Source: Armatimonadota bacterium (lineage in GTDB: Bacteria; Sysuimicrobiota; Sysuimicrobiia; Sysuimicrobiales; Humicultoraceae). From it: a stretch of 49,073 bases of DNA. Position 1 is the first letter of the stretch, and the number at the start of each line of letters is the position of its first letter. The notes under the pieces are model-generated. The model was not told the origin of the DNA and did not search any database. It saw nothing but the letters and a program-made list of their open reading frames with translations. The position numbers and the translations under genes were made by a program. Positions 30,998-39,392 of this stretch are shown one piece after another. The stretch covers positions 1-49,073 of the forward strand of contig JAVHLY010000022.1 in the NCBI GenBank assembly GCA_031081585.1, in the 5' to 3' direction.

Positions 30998-33087
30998 TGC
31001 GCCCTGCCCGCCCCGCAGGGCCCCGCCGCTGCGGCCTCGGTTCGGCCGGCGCCCGGCGCGCCCTGGTCGGGGACCAGCGCGGCCTGGCCATGCTCTCCGT
31101 GCTGGCCGTCATCCTGGTCATCGCCCTGCTGAGCGCCCTGGTCCTCTACCTGAGCGGCAAAGAGGTCGGCTTGAGTGCGGCGCGCACGCTGGGTGCCCAG
31201 GCCCTGGCGCTGGCCGAGGGGGGCGGGTTCGCCGCCCGGGCGGCGCTGATGGTCCTCACCGGCGCCGACCCGCTGGGAGTCGTCCAGGTCCACCCCTCGG
31301 TGGATGTCCCTCTGCTCAACAGCTGGTACGCTGCCGGGGACCCCGCCGCCCAGAACAGTTTCCGCATCCTCGACTACCTGGTGCTGGACGGCCAGCGCTA
31401 CACGCTGAACGCCACCCCCAGCACGAACAGCGTGACCTTCGTGGTGAACTGGGGGGTGCCCCAGACCTATCGGAAGCTCCAGGTGGGGGTGCCGGCCCCG
31501 GCCAACCCGCTGGGGAACGGCAGCTACACCGCTACCGTCACCCTGACGCGCCGGCTGGCCCCGCACCCCTCCTGCAGCGGCGGCGGGAGCTGCTACGTCC
31601 ACCGCCTGGCCGCCGACGAGTTCGAGTTCATCTACTCCTACGCCATCACCAGCGACGGGATGGTGCCGCCGCGGGCGCGGCGGCGGGTGACGCTGGCCGG
31701 GGACTTCAGCATGCGCATCCGACGGCAGAACTTCGCCCGCTACGCCCTCTTCACCCACATCCACACCACCCCGGCGGGCCAGGACATCTGGTTCACCAGC
31801 CAGACGAGCTTCGACGGCCCGGTGCACACCAACGGTGAGTTCCGGTTCGCCTTCTTCCCCAAGTTCGGAACGCCCGACAGCGGCAGCCCGTGTGACCCGG
31901 CGCGCATCACCTCGACCACGCTCACGAGCGTGAGCACCTACGCCTGGTTCAACAACAACGGGAGCCCGCGCCGGCTCCAGGCCAACGAGAACGTCGTGGG
32001 CGGCAACCGCCGCGACGCGCCGGTCCTGCCCGACTGCACCCCGGGGAACATCGCCGACGACAACGACAACCCGGCCGCCAACTTCACCCGCGGGGTCGCC
32101 GCCATCCCCATGCCTCCCAACCCCTACAGCCAGAAGGGGGTCTCCATCGGCCGCGCCCCCACCGACACCTCGCCGGTGACAAACGCCCAGATCCGCGCCG
32201 CCGTCCCCGAGTTGGCGGACAACACGCTGCCGATCCCGCCCGGGGTCTACGTCCCCGTGACGGACGCCGACGGCGACGGCGTCTCCGACCCCGGGGAGTC
32301 GCTGGCCGGGGGGATCTACGTGCAGGGCGACCTGACCAGCCTGACGCTGGGGATCGGGGGACCGTCGAACAACCTGGCCGTCTACACCCTCCAGGCGCCC
32401 GGCCAGACCGTCACGGTGACCGTGGACCGGGACGCCAACGTCACCACAGTGACGAACACCAGCTGGCCCGCGCCCCAGACCCGCACCTTCAGCGGCGTGC
32501 CCAGGGGGTGGCAGGCAGGCGGCAGCGCCTACAACAACGCGACCATCATCTACGTGGAGGGGAACATCCTCGGACTCGGTGGGACGCTCGAGGAGAAGGA
32601 GCAGACCACCATCGTGGCCGCCGGCCGCATCGACATCACCGACCACCTGCGCTACGAGGACCCGCCCAACCCCACCGACCCCGCCGACAACCCCCTCAAC
32701 GTCCTGGGGCTGTACACCGCCAACAGCGACATCCAGGTGCGGGTGACGGCCCCGCCGGACATCGAGCTGCACGGGGTGATGATGGCCGGCACCCCCGGCG
32801 ACGCCTGGAACAGCTCGGTCTTCGTAGAGGACTACAACCTGGGGACGCCGCGCGGCACGGCGCACATCCTGGGCGGCTTCATCACCGAGTACTACGGGCC
32901 CTTCGGTACCTTCAACCCTCGCACCGGCCTGCAGGTCAGCGGCTATGCCCGCGACTTCCGGTACGACCGGCGCATGAGCCGCGGCCTGGCGCCGCCCTAC
33001 TTCCCCACGACCAGTCTCTTCGAGGTCCTCCCCGGCGGCCAGCCGCTGGCGGGCGTGCGGCCGGTGTGGCGCGAGGCCCAGCCCTGA
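30997..33087 (+). CDS. Large PilX/DUF4900-type pilus-associated protein, cassette copy 2
   Basis: A 696-residue paralogue of the protein at 27407. The N-terminal helix is RGLAMLSVLAVILVIALLSA. The DUF4900 segment reads FTHIHTTPAGQDIWFTSQTS, then FDGPVHTNGEFRFAFFPKF. A calcium-loop-like DADGDGVSDPGE replaces the asparagine-rich loop of copy 1. An extra stretch after FFPKF (GTPDSGSPCDPARITSTT) with a cysteine, and another cysteine in LPDCTPG, give a possible disulfide that copy 1 lacks. It probably forms a surface-exposed tip or adhesin-like subunit. Confidence 0.82.
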   Translation: MRPARPAGPRRCGLGSAGARRALVGDQRGLAMLSVLAVILVIALLSALVLYLSGKEVGLSAARTLGAQALALAEGGGFAARAALMVLTGADPLGVVQVHPSVDVPLLNSWYAAGDPAAQNSFRILDYLVLDGQRYTLNATPSTNSVTFVVNWGVPQTYRKLQVGVPAPANPLGNGSYTATVTLTRRLAPHPSCSGGGSCYVHRLAADEFEFIYSYAITSDGMVPPRARRRVTLAGDFSMRIRRQNFARYALFTHIHTTPAGQDIWFTSQTSFDGPVHTNGEFRFAFFPKFGTPDSGSPCDPARITSTTLTSVSTYAWFNNNGSPRRLQANENVVGGNRRDAPVLPDCTPGNIADDNDNPAANFTRGVAAIPMPPNPYSQKGVSIGRAPTDTSPVTNAQIRAAVPELADNTLPIPPGVYVPVTDADGDGVSDPGESLAGGIYVQGDLTSLTLGIGGPSNNLAVYTLQAPGQTVTVTVDRDANVTTVTNTSWPAPQTRTFSGVPRGWQAGGSAYNNATIIYVEGNILGLGGTLEEKEQTTIVAAGRIDITDHLRYEDPPNPTDPADNPLNVLGLYTANSDIQVRVTAPPDIELHGVMMAGTPGDAWNSSVFVEDYNLGTPRGTAHILGGFITEYYGPFGTFNPRTGLQVSGYARDFRYDRRMSRGLAPPYFPTTSLFEVLPGGQPLAGVRPVWREAQP

Positions 33088-33088
33088 G

Positions 33089-33535
33089 ATGGCCAGGGCG
33101 CGCGGGCGGCAGACGTGGGACGAGGCGGGGCTCGGGGTTCTGGAGCTCGTGGCCACCACCGTCATCGTGGCGGTGCTGCTGGGCCTGTCGCTGACCCACT
33201 GGAACGGCTACCGGGCCCAGCAGCGGCTGCGCTACGGGACGGCTCAGCTGGCCACCGACCTGCGGCAGGCCCAGGAGCGCGCGAAGATGGAACGCCGGCA
33301 GTACACCGTCACGCTCACGGCGGGGTCGCGGGCGTACCAGATCACCTCGGCGGATGGCGCCTTCGTCGAGAACGCCACCCTGCCCGACGGGGTGACCCCC
33401 ACCGCCTCGACCACCGTGGTCTTCCAGCCGTTTGGGCAGCCGGCCTCGGCCTACACCCTCACCGTCCAGAACAGCACCGGCACCGGCACGGTCACCGTCA
33501 CCCTGCGCGGCGGCATCACCTACGCGACCCCCTGA
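33089..33535 (+). CDS. GspH/FimT-like pseudopilin
   Basis: A 148-residue pilin-like protein. The N-terminal motif is AGLGVLELVATTVIVAVLLG, a prepilin-type helix with glutamate at +5 after Gly-Val. RYGTAQLATDLRQAQERAKM is the typical GspH/FimT helix, and the beta-rich C-terminus ends TVTLRGGITYATP. It follows the second cassette by one base and closes the operon, supplying the H-type minor pilin. Secretion ATPase, platform protein and peptidase genes are not in the window. Confidence 0.83.
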   Translation: MARARGRQTWDEAGLGVLELVATTVIVAVLLGLSLTHWNGYRAQQRLRYGTAQLATDLRQAQERAKMERRQYTVTLTAGSRAYQITSADGAFVENATLPDGVTPTASTTVVFQPFGQPASAYTLTVQNSTGTGTVTVTLRGGITYATP

Positions 33536-33578
33536 GGCCGGGCCGACCCTGCACGGCCTCCTGAGGCCGGGCCGACCC
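33531..33578. repeat. 19-bp direct repeat at the end of the pilin operon
   Basis: CCTGAGGCCGGGCCGACCC occurs at 33531-33549, where it includes the stop codon of the pseudopilin gene, and again at 33560-33578. It is another border duplication. Confidence 0.75.
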
Positions 33579-33640
33579 CGGGTGGTTCCCGGATCGGGCC
33601 GCGGAACTCCCACCCGCGCCGCCCCGTCCAAGGGGCGTCG

Positions 33641-33669
33641 TTGACCCTCGTTCGGGGTAGTGATTAGAT
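33641..33669 (+). promoter_or_regulatory. Promoter of the MoxR operon
   Basis: TTGACC (33641-33646) and TTAGAT (33664-33669) are 17 bases apart. The moxR-like GTG follows 27 bases later, with AGGAGGG as ribosome site. Confidence 0.7.
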
Positions 33670-33696
33670 GTAGGCAAACTTCCAGGAGGGCTTCCC

Positions 33697-34737
33697 GTGG
33701 ACGTCTCCCTCAGCACGGTGCAGCAGGCCTCGGCGACGATGCGCCGGGTGCTCTACGAGATCAAGCGGGTCATCGTCGGTCAGGACCTCATGCTGGAGCG
33801 CATCCTCGTCGCCCTGCTGGCGCGCGGGCACGTGCTCATCGAGGGGGTCCCGGGGCTGGCCAAGACGCTGGCCATCAAGACGACGGCGGCGGCCATCGAT
33901 TGCCAGTTCAAGCGGATCCAGTTCACCCCGGACCTGGTCCCCGCCGACCTCATCGGGACCCGGATCTACAACCAGCACACCGGCTCCTTCGAGGTGGAGC
34001 TGGGCCCGGTCTTCGCCAACTTCGTCCTGGCCGACGAGATCAACCGGGCCCCGGCCAAGGTGCAGTCGGCCCTGCTCGAGGCGATGCAGGAGCGGCAGGT
34101 GACCATCGGCAAGCAGACCTTCCGCCTGCCCGACCCCTTCCTGGTCATGGCCACCCAGAACCCCATCGAGAGCGAGGGGACCTACCCGCTTCCCGAGGCG
34201 CAGGTGGACCGCTTCATGTTCAAGGTCGTCATCAGCTACCCGTCCTTCCACGAGGAGATGGGGGTGGTGGAGCGGGTTACGGCCAGCCTGCCGGAGATCA
34301 GCCCGGTGGTCCGCGCCGCAGACCTGCTCCAGATGCAGCAGGTCTGCGACCGCATCTACGTCGACCCCAAGGTGATGGAGTACGCGGTGACCCTGGCCAA
34401 CGCCACCCGGCGCCCGCAGGAGTACGGGCTGGGCGACCTGGAGCGCTACATCGCTTACGGGGCCAGCCCGCGGGCCTCGGTGAACCTCATCCTGGGCGCC
34501 AGGGCCCTGGCGCTGCTGCGCGGGCGCGAGTACGTCATGCCCGAGGACGTCCGCGACCTGGCCCCCGAGGTGCTGCGGCACCGCTTCGTCCTCTCCTACG
34601 AGGCGCTGGCCGACGAGGTCGGGCCCGACCGGCTGGTGGAGCGCGTCCTCGACGCCGTGGCGCCGCCTCGCGTGCACATCGGCGACCCCTACGAGGCCCG
34701 GCCCGGCGAGGTGGCGCCGCCCGCCGCGCCCGCCTGA
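33697..34737 (+). CDS. MoxR-family AAA+ ATPase
   Basis: A 346-residue MoxR ATPase. It has Walker A GVPGLAKT (residues 50-57), the FTPDLVPADLIGTRIY segment, Walker B FVLADEINRAP, the ALLEAMQERQVTIG block and the sensor motif ATQNPIESEGTYPLPEAQVDRF. MoxR proteins act as chaperone-like ATPases with DUF58 and von Willebrand A (VWA) proteins, which follow directly here. The GTG start has AGGAGGG upstream. The operon continues with five genes spaced by at most 12 bases. Confidence 0.93.
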   Translation: MDVSLSTVQQASATMRRVLYEIKRVIVGQDLMLERILVALLARGHVLIEGVPGLAKTLAIKTTAAAIDCQFKRIQFTPDLVPADLIGTRIYNQHTGSFEVELGPVFANFVLADEINRAPAKVQSALLEAMQERQVTIGKQTFRLPDPFLVMATQNPIESEGTYPLPEAQVDRFMFKVVISYPSFHEEMGVVERVTASLPEISPVVRAADLLQMQQVCDRIYVDPKVMEYAVTLANATRRPQEYGLGDLERYIAYGASPRASVNLILGARALALLRGREYVMPEDVRDLAPEVLRHRFVLSYEALADEVGPDRLVERVLDAVAPPRVHIGDPYEARPGEVAPPAAPA

Positions 34738-34747
34738 GGGCCCGGCC

Positions 34748-35644
34748 GTGAGCGTCCTGGAGGCCCCCGAGCGGGTCCTGCGCCGGCTGGAGTTCACCGT
34801 CGTCCGGCGCCTGGACGGTTTCCTCTTCGGGGACTACACGGGGCTCTTCTACGGGCCCAGCCTCGACCTGGCCGAGGTGCGCGAGTACCAGCCGGGGGAC
34901 GAGGTCAAGCGCATCGACTGGAACGTCACCGCCCGGATGCACCGCCTCTTCGTCCGCCAGTACCGCGAGGAGCGGGAGCTGACGGCGTGGCTGCTCGTGG
35001 ACCTCTCGCCCTCGATGCGCTTCGGCACGCGGCGCCACCTGAAGCGGGAGACCGCGGTGGAGTTTGCCGCCGTGGCCGCCTACATCATCACGCGCCACGG
35101 CGACAAGGTGGGCGCCATGGCCTTCCCGGGGCGGCTGCCGGTCGTCCCGCCGCGCACCGGGCGGGTGCAGGCCCTGCGCATCCTGCACGTGCTGCGACGG
35201 GCCGCCGAGGGGGACGGCGGGCTCACCGACCTGGGGCGCGTGCTGCGGGAGGCCGGGCGCCTCCTGCGGCGGCGGCACCTGGTCTTCGTCGTCAGCGACT
35301 TCCTCTCGGCCCCCGGCTGGGAACGGGCCCTGGCCGAGCTCGCGCGCCGCCACGACCTCATCGCCGTGTGGGTGCGCGACCCCGCGGAAGAGGTCCTGCC
35401 CGACGTGGGCCTGCTGCCGGTGCGCGACCCCGAGACGGGGCAGCAGCTCTGGGTGGACACCTCCGACCGGCGGGTGCGCGCCGCCTACGAGGCGCTGGTG
35501 GCGGCGCAGCAGGCCCGCCTTCGCGAGACGTTCCGACGGGCGGGGGTGGACGTGCTGGAACTGTCGACGGCGGGTTCCCTGGTCGAGCCGCTGGTGCGCT
35601 TCGTGACGCGGCGCCGGCGCCGCGGCCTGGTGGCGCGCCGCTAG
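34748..35644 (+). CDS. DUF58 protein (MoxR partner, VWA-like)
   Basis: A 298-residue DUF58 protein. The family core is plain: DYTGLFYGPSLDLAEVREYQ, PGDEVKRIDWNVTARM and RELTAWLLVDLSPSM, the last including a metal-site DxSxS (DLSPS). A VWA-like domain follows, with VFVVSDFLSAPGWERAL. No transmembrane segment is seen, so it should work in the cytoplasm or at the membrane face, coupling MoxR to the membrane-bound VWA proteins downstream. It starts with GTG, ten bases after the moxR stop. Confidence 0.9.
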   Translation: MSVLEAPERVLRRLEFTVVRRLDGFLFGDYTGLFYGPSLDLAEVREYQPGDEVKRIDWNVTARMHRLFVRQYREERELTAWLLVDLSPSMRFGTRRHLKRETAVEFAAVAAYIITRHGDKVGAMAFPGRLPVVPPRTGRVQALRILHVLRRAAEGDGGLTDLGRVLREAGRLLRRRHLVFVVSDFLSAPGWERALAELARRHDLIAVWVRDPAEEVLPDVGLLPVRDPETGQQLWVDTSDRRVRAAYEALVAAQQARLRETFRRAGVDVLELSTAGSLVEPLVRFVTRRRRRGLVARR

Positions 35645-35656
35645 CGGGGGAGGCGC

Positions 35657-36757
35657 ATGGACTTCGGCTGGCCGATGATGCTGTGGGGGCTGGTGGCCCT
35701 GCCGCTCCTCGCGTGGGGCTACGCCTGGATGGGTCGCCGCCAGCGCACCGTCCAGCAGCGCCTGGCCGACCTCCACCTGCTGCCGGCTCTCTTCCGGCCG
35801 GCTGCGGCGTGGCGGCGCCACCTGCCCATGGCCTGCTACTTCCTGGCCGTCCTCTTCCTCGTGGTGGCGATGGCGCGGCCCAGCGCCGCCATCCCGCTGC
35901 CGGTGAACCGCGCCGCGCTGGTCATCGCCATCGACACCAGCGGGAGTATGATGGCCGAGGATGTCAAGCCGACGCGCCTGGAGGCGGCGCGGGAGGCGGC
36001 CCGCACGCTCGTGCGCGCCATCCCCGGCAGCACGCTCGTGGGCCTGGTGGCCTTCAGCGACTACGGCACGGTGCTGGTCCCGCCGACCACCGACCGGCAG
36101 GCCTTCGAGGAGGCGCTGCGCGAGCTGCGGCCCCGCCAGGCCACGGCGGTGGGGTCGGCCATCGCCGAGGCTCTGCGCGTCCTGCCCCTGCGCGAGCGCT
36201 TCCTGGGCGACCGGCTGCGCCAGCTCCGTGGCCCGGGACCGCAGTCGGCGCCCGGCGCGCCGGGCGCCCCCGGGCCCTTTGGCGTCCCAGCCCCCGGCGC
36301 GCCCGCTCCCGGCGCCCCCGGGCCGGCGCCCACGCCGTCCGGCCCGCCACCCGACGTGAGCGAGCTGCCCCCGGCGGCCATCGTCATCTTCTCGGACGGG
36401 GTGAGCAACCTGGGCGCCGATCCGCGCGCCGCCGCCGCCCTGGCCAGTGAGGCGCGGGTGAAGATCTTCGCCGTGGGGATGGGCCAACCCGGCGGCACGG
36501 TGATGACCCACCAGGGACGGCTCGTCTTCGTCCCCTTCGACCCGACGCTGCTCCAGCAGGTGGCCCAGGCCACGGGAGGCGAATACTTCGCCGCCACCGA
36601 CCGGGAGGCGCTGCGCCGGATCGCCCGCCAGCTCGGACGGTCGATCGGCTGGGAGCGTCGGCGCACGGAGATCACCTCCCTGCTCAGCGGGACGGCGGGC
36701 GCGCTGATGCTGGCCGGCGGGCTCCTCTCGCTGTGGTGGTTCCGGCGGCTGCCGTGA
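35657..36757 (+). CDS. BatA-like membrane VWA-domain protein
   Basis: A 366-residue protein with two N-terminal transmembrane helices (about 5-24 and 57-75), a VWA domain and a C-terminal helix (about 343-362). The metal-ion-dependent adhesion site is intact (IDTSGSMMAED, residues 92-102), with later FSDYGTV and IFSDGVSNLG. Residues 191-233 are an inserted Pro/Gly/Ala repeat absent from the next gene's product; it probably forms a flexible loop. BatA/BatB-like proteins pair with MoxR in envelope or aerotolerance functions. The gene overlaps the next VWA gene by four bases. Confidence 0.88.
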   Translation: MDFGWPMMLWGLVALPLLAWGYAWMGRRQRTVQQRLADLHLLPALFRPAAAWRRHLPMACYFLAVLFLVVAMARPSAAIPLPVNRAALVIAIDTSGSMMAEDVKPTRLEAAREAARTLVRAIPGSTLVGLVAFSDYGTVLVPPTTDRQAFEEALRELRPRQATAVGSAIAEALRVLPLRERFLGDRLRQLRGPGPQSAPGAPGAPGPFGVPAPGAPAPGAPGPAPTPSGPPPDVSELPPAAIVIFSDGVSNLGADPRAAAALASEARVKIFAVGMGQPGGTVMTHQGRLVFVPFDPTLLQQVAQATGGEYFAATDREALRRIARQLGRSIGWERRRTEITSLLSGTAGALMLAGGLLSLWWFRRLP

Positions 36758-37737
36758 CCGTGACCTTCCTGTGGCCGAGCATGCTGTGGGGGCTGTGCCT
36801 CGTCCCCGCGCTGGCGGCCGGGTACGTGTGGTGGCTGCGACGTCCCCCCCGCCATCCGGTGACCTTCGCCGGCGGGGCGACCCTGGCGGCCGCGGCGGCA
36901 CGCGGCGTCCGCTGGCGCCGGCACTTCCCGGCGGCCCTCTTCCTGGCCGCCCTGGCCGCGGTCATCCTCGCTGTGGCGCGGCCGGTGGCCCCCATGCCGG
37001 TCCCCTCCACTCGGACGGTGGTGATGCTCTCCATCGACGTCAGCCGCTCCATGCTGGCGCAGGACCTGCCGCCCAACCGCATGGAGGCGGCCAAGGCGGC
37101 GGCGCAGGAGTTCGTCCGGACGCTGCCGCACGGCCTGCGCGTCGGACTGGTGACGTTCAGCTCCTACGCCACCCTGATCGTCCCGCCCACGACCGACCAC
37201 GGCCGCGTGCTCGACGCCATCGGCATGCTGGCCACCGAATTCGCCACCGCCATCGGGGACGGGCTGCTCGAAGCGGTCTGGGCGCTGCCGGGACGCGAGC
37301 GCCCCGCCGACCTCTCCCAGCCTCCGCCGCCGCCGGCGCGCCCCCTGCCGCCCGCCACGGTAGTGCTCCTGTCGGACGGGCAGAGCAACCGGGGAGTCTT
37401 ACCCCACGAGGCCGCCCGCATCGCCCGCGACCAGCAGGTGAAGGTCTACACGGTGGGCGTGGGGACGCCGGAGGGGACCTTCCTCACGCTGGGCGGGCGC
37501 AGCATCTGGGTGCGGCTGGACGAGGCGACGCTGAAGGAGATGGCCGAGATCACCGGCGGCGCCTACTACCGGACCACGACGGTCGGCGAGTTGCGGCGCG
37601 TCTACCGCAGCCTGGGCCGGTCCATCGGGTGGGAGCGGCGGCCGACCGAGGTGACGGGCCTGGGCGCGGCCGCAGCGGGTCTGCTGCTGCTCGGCGCCCT
37701 CGTGCTCTCCTTCCTCAGCGTGCACCGGGTCGCCTGA
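36754..37737 (+). CDS. BatB-like membrane VWA-domain protein
   Basis: A 327-residue paralogue of the preceding protein. It has the same layout: two N-terminal helices, a VWA domain with MIDAS IDVSRSMLAQD (residues 94-104) and a C-terminal helix. The shared ending GRSIGWERRPTEVTGL marks a duplication of the upstream gene. The GTG start shares bases with the upstream TGA (GTGA), giving coupled translation; an ATG at 36733 is further inside the upstream gene. No BatD- or TPR-type partner gene follows; an S41 peptidase does. Confidence 0.88.
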   Translation: MTVTFLWPSMLWGLCLVPALAAGYVWWLRRPPRHPVTFAGGATLAAAAARGVRWRRHFPAALFLAALAAVILAVARPVAPMPVPSTRTVVMLSIDVSRSMLAQDLPPNRMEAAKAAAQEFVRTLPHGLRVGLVTFSSYATLIVPPTTDHGRVLDAIGMLATEFATAIGDGLLEAVWALPGRERPADLSQPPPPPARPLPPATVVLLSDGQSNRGVLPHEAARIARDQQVKVYTVGVGTPEGTFLTLGGRSIWVRLDEATLKEMAEITGGAYYRTTTVGELRRVYRSLGRSIGWERRPTEVTGLGAAAAGLLLLGALVLSFLSVHRVA

Positions 37738-37740
37738 CCC

Positions 37741-39087
37741 ATGGCCGGCGGGGCCCTGGCTCAGGCGCTCGCCCTCCTGGTCGCCCTGACCCTCGCCGGA
37801 CCGGCTCCCGCGGTCCGGGCCCAGACGCCCGTCGAGCCCGCCCCCCCGGCGTGGGCACAGACGCTGGACCTGGGGGCCCAGGCCTTCGAGGCCGCCTACC
37901 TCATCCTGAGCCGCCAGCACCTCCGGATCCTGCCCCCGCGTGACCTCCTCCAGGCGGCGGTGAACGGGCTCAACCTCTTCCTGCGCGACCGGGGGATGGC
38001 GTACATCGCCGTCACGCTCTCTGGGGTGGAGAGCCGGGACCTGCCCGCGGTACGCGAGGCGGTCGCCCGTGTGGGGATGCGGCTCGGGACGCCGGCGCTG
38101 GCGCTGGACGCCGGCCATGCGGCCATCGAGGGGATGATCCGCGCTCTGGAGGACCCCTTCACCCGGCTACTCCATCCCACCACCGGCCGCCAGGTGCAGC
38201 CGGCGGGCTACGGTGGCGTCGGGGTTGTGCTCGACTTGACCGTCCACCCGCCGGTGGTGACGCAGGTGACCGAGGGCGGACCGGCCCAGCGGGCAGGGGT
38301 GCGCCGCGGGGACATCGTCATGGAGGTGGACGGGCGCTCCACCGTGGGCATGCCGCCCCAGGACGTGGTGCGCCGGCTGCGGGGCCTGCCGGGGACCACC
38401 GTGACCATCCGCCTGCGCCGGGGCGGCCACGATGTCGTGGTCACGCTGGTGCGCGAGCTCATCGGGGTGACGCTCACCACCTACCGGCGCATCGAGACGG
38501 TTGGGTACATGCGCCTGCGGGAGTTCGAGCAGGGGGCCGGCGAGGAGGCCGCCGCGGTCCTGGCCGAGCTCATGCGCGCCCCGCTCACCGGCGTGATCCT
38601 GGACCTGCGCGGCAACCCGGGCGGGTACGTGGAGGAGGCGGTCCGCGTGGCCAGCCTCTTCCTCGCCCCCGGCGCGCTGGTCACGACGCTGGTGGACCGG
38701 CGGGGCGACCGCGCCCGCTACCCGGCTGTGCCCATGCCGGTGCGCTGGTCGGGGCCGGTGGTGGTGCTGGTGGACCGGGAGAGCGCCAGCGCCGCAGAGA
38801 TGGTGGCGGGAGCGCTGCAGGACGCGGGCGCGCCCGTGGTCGGGGTGCGGACGTTCGGCAAAGGGACGGTGCAGGTGACGCGTCGCCTCCCGGGCGGCTC
38901 CGTGCTGCGCCTCAGCGTGGCCCGCTACCTCACCCCCCACGGCACGCTGGTGGATGGCATGGGGATCCAGCCGGGCATCGAGGCCGAGGCGGCGGGCGGG
39001 GCCATCGGCTCAGACGATGACCGGGCGCTGCTCGCCGCCCTGCAGCTGCTCGGCGCCCGAGCCTTGGGCATGCAGGCGGCGGCCTGA
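37741..39087 (+). CDS. C-terminal processing peptidase (S41, CtpA-like)
   Basis: A 448-residue exported serine protease. It has a signal peptide (1-27), a helical N-terminal domain, a PDZ domain (about 155-235) with the carboxylate-binding loop at YGGVGVVLDL, and the S41 catalytic core with ILDLRGNPGGYVEEAV. The catalytic pair is likely Ser350 in RESASAAEM and Lys374 in TFGKGTVQ. It would trim envelope proteins from the C-terminus. It begins three bases after the VWA gene's stop, so it belongs to the MoxR operon, an uncommon addition. An 18-bp palindrome follows. Confidence 0.9.
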   Translation: MAGGALAQALALLVALTLAGPAPAVRAQTPVEPAPPAWAQTLDLGAQAFEAAYLILSRQHLRILPPRDLLQAAVNGLNLFLRDRGMAYIAVTLSGVESRDLPAVREAVARVGMRLGTPALALDAGHAAIEGMIRALEDPFTRLLHPTTGRQVQPAGYGGVGVVLDLTVHPPVVTQVTEGGPAQRAGVRRGDIVMEVDGRSTVGMPPQDVVRRLRGLPGTTVTIRLRRGGHDVVVTLVRELIGVTLTTYRRIETVGYMRLREFEQGAGEEAAAVLAELMRAPLTGVILDLRGNPGGYVEEAVRVASLFLAPGALVTTLVDRRGDRARYPAVPMPVRWSGPVVVLVDRESASAAEMVAGALQDAGAPVVGVRTFGKGTVQVTRRLPGGSVLRLSVARYLTPHGTLVDGMGIQPGIEAEAAGGAIGSDDDRALLAALQLLGARALGMQAAA

Positions 39088-39130
39088 CGGACCCGGCGGA
39101 GCCGTCGGGGCCCGGCAGGACGTCCAGGGT

Positions 39131-39162
39131 GCCGACCACGTGGTCGGCGCGTCCGGTATACT
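39131..39162 (+). promoter_or_regulatory. 18-bp palindrome plus -10 element of tRNA-Arg
   Basis: GCCGACCACGTGGTCGGC (39131-39148) is a perfect palindrome. TATACT (39157-39162) follows 8 bases later and 14 bases before the tRNA. The palindrome sits where a -35 would lie, so it could be an operator; as a hairpin it could instead end the S41 peptidase transcript. Confidence 0.5.
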
Positions 39163-39176
39163 GAAGGCAGTGGTGC

Positions 39177-39253
39177 GGGCCCGTAGCTCAATCGGATAGA
39201 GCCACGACCTTCTAAGTCGTCACGTGGGGGTTCGAGTCCCTCCGGGCCCGCCA
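39177..39253 (+). tRNA. tRNA-Arg (anticodon TCT)
   Basis: Acceptor GGGCCCG (39177-39183) pairs with CGGGCCC (39243-39249). The anticodon loop CTTCTAA within ACGAC/GTCGT gives TCT, reading AGA. The T loop is GTTCGAGTC. CCA is encoded at 39251-39253, and the total is 77 bases. Confidence 0.96.
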
Positions 39254-39260
39254 GGCGCCG

Positions 39261-39292
39261 AGGCCCTGACCCGCGACGCCGGGTCGGGGCCT
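39261..39292 (+). terminator. Terminator hairpin after tRNA-Arg
   Basis: AGGCCCTGACCC (39261-39272) pairs with GGGTCGGGGCCT (39281-39292) over 12 positions with one G-T wobble and an 8-base loop, then TCGCGTGT. It begins eight bases after the tRNA CCA. Confidence 0.75.
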
Positions 39293-39392
39293 TCGCGTGT
39301 CGGTCGTCCCGTGGCGGCCCTGTGACCCCAGCAAAGGCCCGGCCGCCGCGCGGCGGGGTTCTGATCATCCGACCAAGTGGGAGGGAGGGGGC

